Assembly: GCF_000961885.1 (NCBI RefSeq)
Contig: NZ_JZKH01000015.1
Coordinates: 47,017 to 111,016 of the forward strand
DNA: 64,000 bases
From: Streptomyces rubellomurinus
Lineage (GTDB): Bacteria; Actinomycetota; Actinomycetes; Streptomycetales; Streptomycetaceae
Direction of reading: 5' to 3'
The notes under the pieces are model-generated. The model saw only the letters and a program-made list of their open reading frames with translations. It was not told where the DNA came from and did not search any database. Each line of letters opens with the position of its first letter. Positions within the stretch are counted from its first letter, which is position 1. This document shows positions 25,501 through 34,948 of this stretch, piece by piece. The position numbers and the translations under genes are program-made.

Positions 25501-27743
25501 ATCCGCTGTTCCAGATCATGCTGATCCTGCACAACACCGATGACGCCCGACTGGAGCTACCGGAGCTGCAGGTCACCGAGGCCCCCGCCGACCGCGTGTA
25601 TGCCAAGTTCGACCTGGCTTTCGAGTTCGCCGAGGCTTCTGGTGAGGACGGCAGACCGGCCGGCGTGTCCGGTCTGATCGAGTACAGCTGCGATCTCTTC
25701 GACCGGGCCACCGTTCAGCGTTTCGCGGACTACTTCGTGCGACTGCTCGGCCACGCCGTTGGCGAGCCGGACGCTGCCGTCTCAGGGCTCCGGCTGCTCA
25801 CTGCCGAGGAACGACACGAGCAGCTCCACCGCTGGAACGACACCGCCGTTAAGGAGGAGACGGACGGCTCCTGTCTGCATCAATTGTTCGAGGAGCAGGC
25901 GCGGCGCACACCCGGGGCCACCGCCGTGACCGATGGCTCGCGTTCCCTGACGTATGCCGAGCTGGACGGCCTGGCCAACCGGCTTGCTCACCGGCTGCGC
26001 GACCACGGGGTGGGCCCCGATGTGCCGGTGGGCATGTGGGCGGACCGTTCGGTCGAACTTGTGGTGGGACTTCTCGCCGTACTCAAGGCCGGCGGCGCCT
26101 ACCTCCCACTGGATCCCGATGTGCCCAGCGGACGTGCTGTCCAGATCCTTGCGGATGCGGCAGCGCCGGTGTGCCTGACCACGGCCGCCCACGGTGAGCG
26201 GCTTCCCGGGACGTGCCCGGCCACGCCGGTGCCCCTCGACATCAGTGCCGTTACGTCCTATCCACAGACGCCGCCCAGCGCTCCGGTTTTGCCAGGGCAC
26301 GTGGTGTCCCTCTACTACACGTCCGGCTCCACCGGTAATCCCAAGGGGGTCGCCAGCACGCACGCTGGCTGGGTCAGCCGGATGCGATGGATGCAGCGGC
26401 AGCACCAGCTGAAGCCCGGCGAGTCCGTGCTGCACAAGACCGTGCTCAGCTTCGACGACTCCGCGGTGGAGATCTTCTGGCCGCTGATGGTCGGCGGCAC
26501 TGTCGCCCTACTCGGCCCCGGACTTCACCGTGACCCGCACGCGATTGCGCGGGCGATCGTCGAGCACCAGGTCGCCGTTGTGCAGTTCGTCCCGAGCATC
26601 CTCGCCCTCTTCCTGGAGGACCTACCACCACACGCGGCTGACGCAATGGGAGCTCTGCGGCACGTGATATCCAGCGGGGAGGCACTTCCTCCCGACCTCG
26701 TCGCGCTGTTCTACGAACGGATGAGGAACGCAGGCTGCGCACTGCACAACCAGTGGGGGCTCACGGAGGTCTCCATCGACTCCACCATCCACACGTGCAC
26801 TGCCGACGACGTCGGCCGACCTGAGATCCCCGTCGGGCTGCCGATCGACAACCATCAGGTCTACGTGCTGGACGACCGGCTGGAACCGGCACCCGTGGGC
26901 ACACCGGGGGAGCTCTACCTCGCCGGCCGAGGCCTGGCACGGTGCTACTGGGCCGATCCGCGGAAGACCGCCGAGGCTTTTGTCGCCAGCCCCTTCTCTC
27001 CCGGAGAACGTCTCTACCGCACCGGCGACAAAGGTCTGCGCCGCCCAGACGGCACGCTCCTGTTCCTGGGGCGCACGGACCACCAGGTGAAGATCCGTGG
27101 CATTCGGATCGAGCCGAGAGAGATCGAGCAGACGCTCCGGCTGCACCCACTGGTGTCCCGTGCGGTGGTGGTGAAGTGGGCCCCTTCTCCGGACGATCAG
27201 CGTCTGGCTGCATACGTGGTGCCGACCGAGACCGATCAGCCACCGTCCGCCCGGGAACTGTGGGAGTTCGCCTCCGAACGGCTGCCGTCGGCCATGACCC
27301 CCAGCTCCTTCACCCTCCTCGACGACATTCCCATGACAGCCAGCGGCAAGGTCGATAGGAAAGCCCTGCCCGACCCGGGCGACAGTGGGCTGCCCGCAGA
27401 CAGCACTCCACCGAGCAGCGAGGCCGAGCACCTGATCGCGGACATCTGGTCGGCAGTGCTCGGCATACCCCGGCGTCTCGGCGTGTTCGATGATTTCTTC
27501 GCCCTGGGCGGCCATTCCTTGCTCGCCATGCGCGTCATCTCACGTCTGCGCAGGGCCTTGGACTTCGAATTCCCGGTGGGCCTGCTCTTCGAACACCGCA
27601 CCATCCGCGGTCTGGCAGAAGCCGTTGAGGACGCGCTGCTAGCGGACTTGGCCAGGTCCGGTGCCGCACAACCCGGCCAGGATGTCTCGCAGCCCGAACC
27701 GCGGCCGTACCGATCAAGCGACCCGAAGGGGGAACCAGCATGA
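19515..27743 (+). CDS. Three-module NRPS: A-T / C-A-T / C-A-T
   Basis: About 2742 aa with no N-terminal C domain. A1 (YTSGSTGRPKG at ~162), T1 (ELGGNSLL at ~541), C2 (HHIATDE at ~726, with Glu in place of the Gly in HHxxxDG), A2 (~1219), T2 (ELGGHSLL ~1597), C3 (HHIAGDG ~1780), A3 (YTSGSTGNPKG ~2268), T3 (ALGGHSLL ~2664). My reading of the A-domain pocket residues: A1 DLTKIAAVNK (Asp/Asn-like), A2 DLTKVGEVGK (the Asn code), A3 DDVQISQIDK (no known match; two acidic residues could hold a basic side chain such as Dap). No epimerase domain. TTA codons are at 20,706 and 23,445. ATG 19,515 was chosen; an in-frame GTG is at 19,476. Its stop overlaps the next start. Confidence 0.95.
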   Translation: MTSNVFLHRMIEKQAKRNPNSIAICAAGEELSYRRLNARANQLAREMMARGVGPERKVAIALPRSVDYVVTILAVLKAGGAYVPVDPEHPAERLRFMLKDAAPTLVVSTTSVAPSLPSSDVAYLLLDDLRTAENLAGFALVDVADEERHSTLSLQNAAYVMYTSGSTGRPKGVMIEHSALACYAARARDEYGDDAEQSLVLSPMTFDLTLTALCASLLSGGCVHLMDTQDPASPTRRPTFLKVTPSQFIYLTSLSKETAPSRKLILAGEPLTGSAIDAWRADHPDVTVINAYGPTEVTVNCLEYVLPPGTATPKGRVPIGTAFRYFQVHVLDSSLSPVAPGGDGELYVAGEALARGYLGRSRLTAERFVANPFGSAGTRMYRTGDYVRITPDGLLEHLGRVDDQVKVRGFRVELGEIEAALARHPGVAQAAVVLREDTVGNPRLVAYAVTRPGHDLQPGDLRVFLAADLPEYMVPSTCLLLPDMPLTTNGKINRSALPAPGPLAPGARRSPHDGREELLCNLVAQVLGTERVSIDDDFFELGGNSLLVVRLISRIRVALKVELSPRALFSARTVAGLARVIDAADGARPPLERRARPAVLPLSFAQQRLWFANTVENLRLSYNIPFVLRLTGELDVSALRAALEDVVGRHESLRTVFSEVDGAPCQIVLDPAQSIGELTVKAVAPGRLEEEISAVMEHCFDLGAEPPVAVRLFGVEPNHHVLVLVLHHIATDEWSREPLFRDLSSAYTARCLGQPPMWSDLPAQYADYTLWQRDLLGSSADPSSMVSRQLEYWEENLTGVPTELALPVDRPRPLVPSRNGGVVHLRVGTEVHRKMVRLAQSSGTTVFMVLHSTLAALLHRLGAGTDIPIGTAVAGRADEALDDLIGFFVNTLVLRTDVSQDPTFRELLARVREVDLEAYANQDVPFEQLVERMRPERSLSRHPLFQVMLILQNLDGSELRLPGLSVIETPPNPARGAFDLTFEFTEHLGPGGEAAGLSAVVEHSRDLFDDATVEGFAQYFLRILDHAVEAPDERVSGLDLLSPDERRMMLSRWNDTAIPVPSSTMPELFERSVAKHADAVALVSQNTALTYAEVNARANRLARVLLEHGVRPEDKVALVLPPSVELVTSALAVLKAGAAYVPMDLSYPADRLTFMLADAGPKCAITLADLMGTVPAELPVLVLDTPHFMATTGSKSSANVTDSERGSPLLVSHPAYVIYTSGSTGRPKGVVIEHGALTNYLLWSLSAYPSLAGQALLHTSPAFDLAVTSLYGPLCAGGRIVIASLDEEVEAAGEVTFLKGTPSHIPLLRGLPQYLARGGELVVGGEQLTGEMITPWLADHSRTEVVNEYGPTEATVGCLEFRIARDEGAPAGVVPIGRPLWNTRVYVLNEYLQPVPVGVPGEIYVAGVQLARGYLKRPGLTAERFVACPFGAAGERMYRTGDLGRWRADGELVFLGRTNNQVKIRGFRVEPGEIEVVLADHPDVQHVTVRAHEFQPGDKRLVAYVVPAAGRRDEAALRDHARVILPDYMVPAMVVYLDQLPLTANGKVDHKALPTPDFSPRSSGRPPRTVLEGDLCLLFAEVLGVEQVTIDDSFFELGGHSLLAIRLISRIRSSFQAEIGVQALFATPTVAGLSQILHQGRQARPALEPRSRPEALPLSFAQQRLWFLNRLETQRAAYNTPFVWHLSGSLEIEVLQQALEDVVGRHESLRTVFPERDGEPHQIVLPPPASLLTVTTVAAGGAAATVAELSSQEFDLTVDIPVRAHLLSSSTATHTLVLVIHHIAGDGWSQGPLFRDLRTAYEARRSGQPPQWSSLPVQYADFTLWQRELLGSESDPESLLSLQRAYWTTALEGIPEELNLPLDRPRPALASYTGGAVHFRLTDELHRSVHDLARASDTTVFMVLQAALAALLHRLGAGTDIPLGSAVAGRMDDALDDLVGFFINTVVLRTDVSGDPSFRELLSRVRSVDLEAYDHQELPFERLVEELKPSRSLARHPLFQIMLILHNTDDARLELPELQVTEAPADRVYAKFDLAFEFAEASGEDGRPAGVSGLIEYSCDLFDRATVQRFADYFVRLLGHAVGEPDAAVSGLRLLTAEERHEQLHRWNDTAVKEETDGSCLHQLFEEQARRTPGATAVTDGSRSLTYAELDGLANRLAHRLRDHGVGPDVPVGMWADRSVELVVGLLAVLKAGGAYLPLDPDVPSGRAVQILADAAAPVCLTTAAHGERLPGTCPATPVPLDISAVTSYPQTPPSAPVLPGHVVSLYYTSGSTGNPKGVASTHAGWVSRMRWMQRQHQLKPGESVLHKTVLSFDDSAVEIFWPLMVGGTVALLGPGLHRDPHAIARAIVEHQVAVVQFVPSILALFLEDLPPHAADAMGALRHVISSGEALPPDLVALFYERMRNAGCALHNQWGLTEVSIDSTIHTCTADDVGRPEIPVGLPIDNHQVYVLDDRLEPAPVGTPGELYLAGRGLARCYWADPRKTAEAFVASPFSPGERLYRTGDKGLRRPDGTLLFLGRTDHQVKIRGIRIEPREIEQTLRLHPLVSRAVVVKWAPSPDDQRLAAYVVPTETDQPPSARELWEFASERLPSAMTPSSFTLLDDIPMTASGKVDRKALPDPGDSGLPADSTPPSSEAEHLIADIWSAVLGIPRRLGVFDDFFALGGHSLLAMRVISRLRRALDFEFPVGLLFEHRTIRGLAEAVEDALLADLARSGAAQPGQDVSQPEPRPYRSSDPKGEPA

Positions 27744-30700
27744 CCGCGGGCGCAGACAGGGTCTCCGACGAGCGGCGTGCCCGAATCGCCGAGCGCATCC
27801 GCGCCGCCCGGGTCCGGTCTCGCGACGGAGCCTCGGACACAGTGCCGCGCCGCCCCCTGGCCCAGGGCGAACCGGTCGCCTCGTCCGCCCAGGAGCGCCT
27901 GTGGCTGCTGGACCGCCTGCTGGACGACCGTTCCCTGTACGTCATCCCCGTGATCTTGCGGATTGACGGAATCTTCGACGCGGAGCTGTTCCAGCAAGCC
28001 GCGACCAAGGTGGTCGAGCGCCACCAGGTACTTCGTACCGTGTTCGTAGAGCGCGATGGGCTCCCGGTGCCCGTGGTGAGCGAGGTGACCGAGGTACCCC
28101 TTCGGATGACCGACGTCAGCAAGGTGTCGGCCGCCGAGCGTGAAGGGCAGGTCAAGGACGCCGTCAGCGCCTCCGTTCAGGAACCGTTCGATCTGAGCAG
28201 GGCCCCGATGATCCGCATCGATGTGATTCGGCAGTCCGCACAGGAACACCTCCTGGTGCTCGGCATCCACCACATCGCCGCGGACGGTTGGTCGCTGCCG
28301 CTGCTGTGGGCCGAGATCGCCCAGGTGTACGAGGCCCTCCGACTGGGCGAGCGGCCCGCCTTCGCCGAGACCACCCTGCAATACAGCGACTTCGCACACT
28401 GGCAGCGAGAGCAGCTGGTGGGCGACGGCATGGAACGTCAGATGGGTTACTGGCGCAAACAGCTGGAGAACCTGAGGCCCCTGCACCTCCCCACCGACCG
28501 TCGCCGTCCCCGTCACTGGTCCGGACGCGGCGACGCCGTCTCCTTCACCGTCCCCGCCGCCATCACCAGCGAACTGACCGAGATCGGTCACAGCCGGGGA
28601 GCCACCCTGTTCGTCACCCTACTCGCCGCCTTCCAGGCACTCCTGGCCCGTCACGCGGGACATGAAGACATCACCGTGGGCACTCCGGTCGTCGGGCGGA
28701 CCCACGCTGAGCTGGAATCCTTGATCGGACTCCTGGCAAACACCCTGGTGCTGCGCACCGACGTGTCGGGAGACCCCACGTTCGAAGAGCTCGTCGAGCG
28801 AACACGTAAGACTGTGGTAGCCGCCTACTCCCACCAAGACGTGCCCTTCGAGAAGCTGGTGGAGGACCTGCGCCCGGAGCGCAGCCTCAGCCAGAACCCG
28901 CTCTTCCAGGTCATGTTCCAGCTAAACGTCGAACAACAGGACTACCAGCTCCCGAACGCCACGGTCACCTCGGTGGTACCCGACACCCACTCCTCCAAGT
29001 TCGACCTCACCTTCGCCCTGTCCGAGCAGGCAGACGCCCTGTCCGGGCAGGCGATCTTCGCCACCGACCTGTTCAACCGCGAAACGGTGGAGCACCTGGT
29101 CGAGCACTACCAGCGCCTGCTGCTCAGCGTCGCGTCCGGGCCGAGCCGCCGGCTGTCCGAGCTGGACATACTCGGCCCTCAGGAAGAGTACGCAGCACCG
29201 TCGCAGTGTGGTGAGCGGAAACAACTTCCGCCCGTGGAACAGTGCTTGCACCACCTCATCCTGGACCAGGCCGAAGCGACCCCGGATGCCCCGGCGGTCC
29301 GCTGCGGCAACCGGACGCTGTCCTACCGGGAACTGGCGGATCGCTCGGCACGGCTGGCCGCCTGGTTGCGGCGACGCGGTCTGCGCACCGGCCACATTGT
29401 CGGCGTGCACCTGGAGCGCTCCACCGACCTGGTGGTCACCCTGCTGGCCGTCATGCGAGCAGGGGGCGCCTACGTCCCCATCGATCCGTCGCTTCCCCGA
29501 CAGCGAGTGAACTCCCTGCTGTCAAACTGCGCCATCCGCCAGCTCGTCAGTAGGGGCACCCTCCTGGGCGAGACCCCCGTGCCGGCCCATGTCGACGTTG
29601 TTGACCTCGACCGCGATGCCGCAGTCATCGCCGAGGCCGCATCCGACGCCCTGCCGACGGGCACGCCGGAACAGCTCGCCTACGTGATCTACACCTCGGG
29701 CTCCACGGGGCACCCCAAGGGGGTCATGGTGCCCCACCGCGGTGTCGTGAACTTCGCCCAGGACATGAAGGAACGGCTGAGCCTGGGCCCCCACGACGTC
29801 GTCGGCGCGCTCACCACCGTGTCTTTCGACATCTCCGTCCTGGAGCTGCTGGTCCCACTCACTGTGGGAAGCACAGTGCACGTTCTGGCCCGCGAGGTCG
29901 CTCAGGACGGGCAGCTGCTCACGGAGGTCGTCGAGTCGGCTGGGATCACCGTACTGCAAGCCACTCCCACGGGGTGGTCGGTCCTCATCGAGACCGGATG
30001 GACCGGCGGCGACGTGCGGGTCCTGTGCGGGGGAGAAACGCTGCCCGAGCCGCTGGCCGCCAGCCTCCGGCGCCGGGTGAGTGTGCTGTGGAACGTCTAC
30101 GGACCGACCGAGACGAGCATCTGGTCGACCGCACAAGAGCTGACCGGTCACGGCGGTGCGTCCATGCCGGGGTCTACGGCCCCGGTCTCCATCGGCAGGC
30201 CCCTCAGCCGCACCAGTGTCTACGTCCTGGACAGCAGGATGCGGCCGGTCCCGGTCGGTACAACCGGCGAACTGTATCTCGCCGGTTCCGGCGTCGCCCA
30301 CGGTTACCTGGGCCGGCCAGCGCTGACAGCCGAGCGCTTCGTTTCCGATCCTTTTGGTGAGCCCGGCACACGCATGTACCGCACCGGAGACCTCGTACGC
30401 CGGCTCATGGAAGACCGGCTCGAGTTCGTCGGACGCAACGACGAGCAGGTGAAGGTCGGTGGTCACCGGATCGAGCTCCAGGAGATCGAGAGCTGCCTGC
30501 GCACGCATCCCGACGTGGCCCAGGCAGCGGTGCGCACCCACGGCTCAGGCACCGGTCGGCGCCTGGTGGGCTATACGGTTCCGCGCAACGGGATCGACCC
30601 CGGCCAACAGGCGCTCCGCGACCACGCCTCCCAGAGCCTACCCGCCTACATGGTCCCCACCGGTTGGGTGTCGCTCGACCGCCTGCCGCTCACCCCGAGT

Positions 30701-33700
30701 GGCAAGATCGACCGATCCGCACTCACCCAGCAGCCCGCGCCGATGACTCCGAGCATCAACGGGAAACCCGGGACCGAGCGAGAAGAGCGCATCGCGGCGG
30801 TATGGGCGGCAGTGCTCGGGCTGGAACGGATCGACGTCAACGACAACTTCTTCACCCTCGGCGGGGACTCCCGGCGCGCCGCTCAGAGTGTGGCGCGCTT
30901 GCGCGCCGAGCTCGACCTGGAGATCACGGTGCGCTCGCTGTTCGAGGCTCCCACGGTCGCCGAGTTCGCGGCGGCGCTCGGGAACGCCGAACGCGCCGCA
31001 ATCATCCCGCGTCGGCCGGGAGGAGCCCCAGCTCCCGCGTCGTACACTCAGCGCCGCATGTGGTTCCTCGAGCAGCTCCGGGCGGGCGGATGCGCGTACA
31101 ACGTCGCTCCGGTGCTGAGACTCCACGGGTGGCTGGACGAAGGGGCACTGCGTGCGGCGCTGGAGGACGTCGTAGCCAGGCATGACATTCTGCGTACCCG
31201 CTTCGGGTACGCAGACGGCGCCCTCCAGCAGATCGTGGACGAGTCGCCCACTCCCTGGCTGGCCACCATGGACCTCACCAGCTCCACAGACCCGGTGACG
31301 GACTCGGCTTCCTGGGCAGCCGAGTTAGCCCGCCAACCTTTCGACCTCACCGAAGGACCACTCCTACGCGCACGGCTCCTGCGGCTTCGTCCTCAGGAGC
31401 ACGTCCTGGCACTCGCGCTGCATCACAGCGTCGTCGACGGTTCGTCCCTGCCCGTCCTGTTCCGTGACCTCAGCGGGTTCTACCGTGCCAGGCTCGGGCA
31501 CAGCGGCACCGAACCGCCCCGGCTCACCAGGCAGTTCGGCGACTTCGCCCACTGGGAACTGAACCACGAAGCACCAGTGGAGGACGACCTCGCCTTCTGG
31601 AAGGAACGGCTGCACAGCATCGCGCCGACCGAACTACCCACCGATCTCCCCCGGCCGGCGGAGTTCACGGGCCGGGGTCGGACCCTCGAGTTCGCCATCC
31701 CCCACGATGTTGCGGAACAGGTGCGGGAGGTGTCCAAGCGGCAGGGCACCACGGTCTACGTCACGCTCATGGCCGCCTTCATGACGGTGGTCTCCCGGCT
31801 CTCCGGGCGCCCGGACATCGTGCTCGGCTCCCCCATGGCAGGCCAGGGCCGCCTGTACCCCGAACTGGAGAACGTCATCGGCCCCTTCGTCGACACTGTG
31901 GTGCTGCGGGGCCGTGTCACGGACGGGCTGAGGTTCGTGGATCTGCTGAGCCAGGTACGGCATGAAGTCGTCGAGGCGGAGGCACACCACAGCGTGCCCT
32001 TCGACCGGCTCGTGGAGGAACTACGGCCCGAGCGGGAGCTGAGCCGACATCCGCTCTTCCAGATCATGTTCGCCCATGGCTCCGACGAGCTCGCGGACCT
32101 GCATCTGCCCGGCGTGCGGGTCGAACCCTTCCCCGTCCCGGAGGAGTCCGCAAAGTTCGACCTGAGCGTGGTGGTCGTAGAGTCGGCCCAGGGCATGACG
32201 GGGACAGTCACATATGCCACGGATCTTTACTGGCGTGAGTCGATGGCGCAACTCGTCCGTCTCTTCCTCGACTCCCTCACGGCAGCAGTCGCCGATCCTG
32301 AGTGCGACGTGGCGCGGCTGCCCGCGCCCGACGCGCACGACCTGGCGCGCCTGACCCCGACGCCCGCTACGGACGAGCGTCGTGCATACGACCTGGTCCG
32401 GGCCCAGGCGCGCAGGACCCCCGAGGCGACCGCCGTCACCTGTGGCTCCCGAAGCCTCAGCTACGCGCAGCTCGACGCCAGGGTCAACCGCCTGGCCAGG
32501 TGGCTGCTCGCCCACGGCGCAGGTCCACAACGCCCCGTGGCCATGCTCGCCAATCGTTCGGTGGACACAGTCGTGGCACTGCTGGCAGTCCTTGCGTCCG
32601 GAGCCCCGTGCGTACCGTTGGACAGCGGAGCACCCGTCGGCCGCAACGCCCTCGTGCTGCGCGAGAGCGCGGCGGAGATCCTGCTCACAGACGGCCGTCA
32701 CGCCGCACTGCCCGATCTCCCCACATTTCGCAACACACTGCTGCTCGACGCGACGGGGGAAGAACTGCGGGACTACCCGGACGGCCCGGTGCGAACGACC
32801 CACCGGCCGGACGACGCTGCCTATATGACCTACACCTCTGGTTCCACCGGGACTCCGAAGGGCGTGGTAACAACCCACCGGGGAGTGGTCAACTATCTGG
32901 AATACCTGCGCACGTATCACGGGCTCGGGCCCGGCGACACGGTCATGCAGCTGGCGGCTCTGTCCTTCGACGCGTCCGTCCGGGACATCGTCGGTCCGCT
33001 GGTCTGCGGCTCCCACGTGGTGGTGTCCGAGGAGGCCGGCGTTCGGGATCCCCGCTCGATCCGAAAGGAGATGAGCCGCCGGGGCGTGAACGTGCTGCTG
33101 TCGGTCGTGCCTTCCTTGCTGACCGCGCTGAGTGCGGCGCAACCGGATGACGAGGCCGGGGACCTGGATGTACGCCTCGTGCTGACCAGTGGCGAGGCAC
33201 TGACCTCAGGTCAGGTCCGCCGTGCTCGGACACTGGGCTCCGATGTCGTCGTCGTCAACCAGTACGGCCCGACCGAGTGCACCATGACGTCCACCTGGTA
33301 TCGCATCGCAGCAGAGGAGCCGGTTGCCGGACCGTTGCCGATCGGCAGGCCGATCCGCGGGGCAGCTTGCCTGGTCCTCGACGCACAACTCCAGCCGCTG
33401 CCGACGGGAGCGGTCGGTGAGGTCTACCTGACGGGGGCAGGACTCGCGCGGGGATACCACGGATCCCCGGCGTTGACCGCCCAACGCTTCGTGGCCAACC
33501 CTCATGGACCTGCCGGCAGCCTAATGTTCCGCACCGGCGACCTGGCGAGATGGAACGCCCAGGGGCACTTGGTGTTCCACGGCAGAACCGACCGCCAGGT
33601 CAAGATTCGTGGCGTCCGAGTGGAGCCGAGCGAAGTGGAGGCCGCACTGTGCGCTGGGCCCGGCGTGAGGGATGCGGCGGTCGTCGCCAGAAGGGCCCCC

Positions 33701-34948
33701 GGCGACGAGACGGAACTGGTCGCCTATGTAGAGGCCGGCGGCACACCGGTGGATACCGGGGCATTGCGCAGCCGGCTCGGTGCGACGCTCCCTCCGCAAC
33801 TGCAACCGTCGCAATACGTAGTGCTCGACGCGCTCCCCAGGACGCCGCACGGCAAAGTGGATCACGCTGCGCTGCCCGAACCGCGACGTGAACCGGTCGG
33901 CGAGCACGTGCTACCGCGGGACCGTCTGGAACTGCAACTGACGGGCATCTGGGAGGAGCTGTTGGACCGGAGTCCGATCGGCGTGCGGGAGGACTTCTTC
34001 CACATAGGTGGCCATTCCCTGAAAGCCGTAGAAATGATCCAGCGGGTCCACGCCCAGACAGGTATCGACGTCCCACTCAGCACGGTCTTCATCGCCAGAA
34101 CCGTGGAACAATTGGCGGAGGAGCTGGCCAGAAGCGGGGCTCAGGCCGAACGCCTGCTCTTCAAGATGAACCGCAGCACTTCCTCCTCTCCGCCCCTGTT
34201 CCTGGTCCATCCCCAGTCCGGAGGAGTGTCTTCGTACGTCGCGCTGGTGCAGGAACTCGGCGAAGCCCGGCCTGTTTACGGCGTCGAAGCGGTGGGCTAC
34301 AACAGCGACGCCGCCCCGCTCACCGGAATCCCCGAGATGGCTCGCCGCTACCTCGATGCAATCACCGAGGTCCGGCCGCACGGCCCCTATCTGCTGGCGG
34401 GCTGGTCCTTCGGCGGGAATGTGGCTCACGAGATGGCCGCGCAGCTCGAGGCGGCGGGCGAGCGGGTGTCCTTTCTCGGAGTCATCGACGCGCGGGCATT
34501 CGGCGAGGACAGCATCGATGGCTGGTACGCAGAGGCCGACGAGTTGGACAGGGTCGGCATTCTGCACGGCATTGACACCGACGCGCTGCGCGGTGAGGGG
34601 GGCGCGGAGGAGACGAAGGAGCGGCTGAGCCATCTGTTGCTGTCGGAGCACCGCGTCGCACGGCACGCCGACGCGCGCGCCATTCGGCGCATGGTGGACG
34701 TCTTCACCACCAACGGCAGGATCGCGGACGACTATCGGACCACACGCCGGGTTGAGACCGACATCTATCTGTTCCGCACTGCGGACCTGCACCCCACTCT
34801 GCCGAACCCCCAGGTGCGGACGCGGAGTTGGGCTAAACGCACCAAGAGTGCAGTGCACACGGTCACCGTGCCGGGCAACCACCACGACGTGATGGAAGCG
34901 CCGCACGTACAGATCCTGGCCCAGCTTCTTCTGGAGGTACTCGCATGA
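27740..34948 (+). CDS. Two-module NRPS with thioesterase: C-A-T / C-A-T-TE
   Basis: This protein is 2402 aa. A ~45-residue Arg-rich N-terminus, likely a docking helix, precedes C4 (HHIAADG ~177), A4 (YTSGSTGHPKG ~651), T4 (TLGGDSRR ~1041), C5 (HHSVVDG ~1228), A5 (YTSGSTGTPKG ~1697), T5 (HIGGHSLK ~2089) and TE (GWSFGG ~2221; His in GNHHDVM). Pocket codes as read: A4 DILQLGVIWK (Gly-like), A5 DARSLSQMTK (no match; an Arg in the pocket could bind an acidic side chain). T4 has the GGDS form usually found before epimerase domains, yet none follows. The TE should release the chain by hydrolysis or cyclisation. A TTA codon is at 31,325. Confidence 0.95.
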   Translation: MTAGADRVSDERRARIAERIRAARVRSRDGASDTVPRRPLAQGEPVASSAQERLWLLDRLLDDRSLYVIPVILRIDGIFDAELFQQAATKVVERHQVLRTVFVERDGLPVPVVSEVTEVPLRMTDVSKVSAAEREGQVKDAVSASVQEPFDLSRAPMIRIDVIRQSAQEHLLVLGIHHIAADGWSLPLLWAEIAQVYEALRLGERPAFAETTLQYSDFAHWQREQLVGDGMERQMGYWRKQLENLRPLHLPTDRRRPRHWSGRGDAVSFTVPAAITSELTEIGHSRGATLFVTLLAAFQALLARHAGHEDITVGTPVVGRTHAELESLIGLLANTLVLRTDVSGDPTFEELVERTRKTVVAAYSHQDVPFEKLVEDLRPERSLSQNPLFQVMFQLNVEQQDYQLPNATVTSVVPDTHSSKFDLTFALSEQADALSGQAIFATDLFNRETVEHLVEHYQRLLLSVASGPSRRLSELDILGPQEEYAAPSQCGERKQLPPVEQCLHHLILDQAEATPDAPAVRCGNRTLSYRELADRSARLAAWLRRRGLRTGHIVGVHLERSTDLVVTLLAVMRAGGAYVPIDPSLPRQRVNSLLSNCAIRQLVSRGTLLGETPVPAHVDVVDLDRDAAVIAEAASDALPTGTPEQLAYVIYTSGSTGHPKGVMVPHRGVVNFAQDMKERLSLGPHDVVGALTTVSFDISVLELLVPLTVGSTVHVLAREVAQDGQLLTEVVESAGITVLQATPTGWSVLIETGWTGGDVRVLCGGETLPEPLAASLRRRVSVLWNVYGPTETSIWSTAQELTGHGGASMPGSTAPVSIGRPLSRTSVYVLDSRMRPVPVGTTGELYLAGSGVAHGYLGRPALTAERFVSDPFGEPGTRMYRTGDLVRRLMEDRLEFVGRNDEQVKVGGHRIELQEIESCLRTHPDVAQAAVRTHGSGTGRRLVGYTVPRNGIDPGQQALRDHASQSLPAYMVPTGWVSLDRLPLTPSGKIDRSALTQQPAPMTPSINGKPGTEREERIAAVWAAVLGLERIDVNDNFFTLGGDSRRAAQSVARLRAELDLEITVRSLFEAPTVAEFAAALGNAERAAIIPRRPGGAPAPASYTQRRMWFLEQLRAGGCAYNVAPVLRLHGWLDEGALRAALEDVVARHDILRTRFGYADGALQQIVDESPTPWLATMDLTSSTDPVTDSASWAAELARQPFDLTEGPLLRARLLRLRPQEHVLALALHHSVVDGSSLPVLFRDLSGFYRARLGHSGTEPPRLTRQFGDFAHWELNHEAPVEDDLAFWKERLHSIAPTELPTDLPRPAEFTGRGRTLEFAIPHDVAEQVREVSKRQGTTVYVTLMAAFMTVVSRLSGRPDIVLGSPMAGQGRLYPELENVIGPFVDTVVLRGRVTDGLRFVDLLSQVRHEVVEAEAHHSVPFDRLVEELRPERELSRHPLFQIMFAHGSDELADLHLPGVRVEPFPVPEESAKFDLSVVVVESAQGMTGTVTYATDLYWRESMAQLVRLFLDSLTAAVADPECDVARLPAPDAHDLARLTPTPATDERRAYDLVRAQARRTPEATAVTCGSRSLSYAQLDARVNRLARWLLAHGAGPQRPVAMLANRSVDTVVALLAVLASGAPCVPLDSGAPVGRNALVLRESAAEILLTDGRHAALPDLPTFRNTLLLDATGEELRDYPDGPVRTTHRPDDAAYMTYTSGSTGTPKGVVTTHRGVVNYLEYLRTYHGLGPGDTVMQLAALSFDASVRDIVGPLVCGSHVVVSEEAGVRDPRSIRKEMSRRGVNVLLSVVPSLLTALSAAQPDDEAGDLDVRLVLTSGEALTSGQVRRARTLGSDVVVVNQYGPTECTMTSTWYRIAAEEPVAGPLPIGRPIRGAACLVLDAQLQPLPTGAVGEVYLTGAGLARGYHGSPALTAQRFVANPHGPAGSLMFRTGDLARWNAQGHLVFHGRTDRQVKIRGVRVEPSEVEAALCAGPGVRDAAVVARRAPGDETELVAYVEAGGTPVDTGALRSRLGATLPPQLQPSQYVVLDALPRTPHGKVDHAALPEPRREPVGEHVLPRDRLELQLTGIWEELLDRSPIGVREDFFHIGGHSLKAVEMIQRVHAQTGIDVPLSTVFIARTVEQLAEELARSGAQAERLLFKMNRSTSSSPPLFLVHPQSGGVSSYVALVQELGEARPVYGVEAVGYNSDAAPLTGIPEMARRYLDAITEVRPHGPYLLAGWSFGGNVAHEMAAQLEAAGERVSFLGVIDARAFGEDSIDGWYAEADELDRVGILHGIDTDALRGEGGAEETKERLSHLLLSEHRVARHADARAIRRMVDVFTTNGRIADDYRTTRRVETDIYLFRTADLHPTLPNPQVRTRSWAKRTKSAVHTVTVPGNHHDVMEAPHVQILAQLLLEVLA

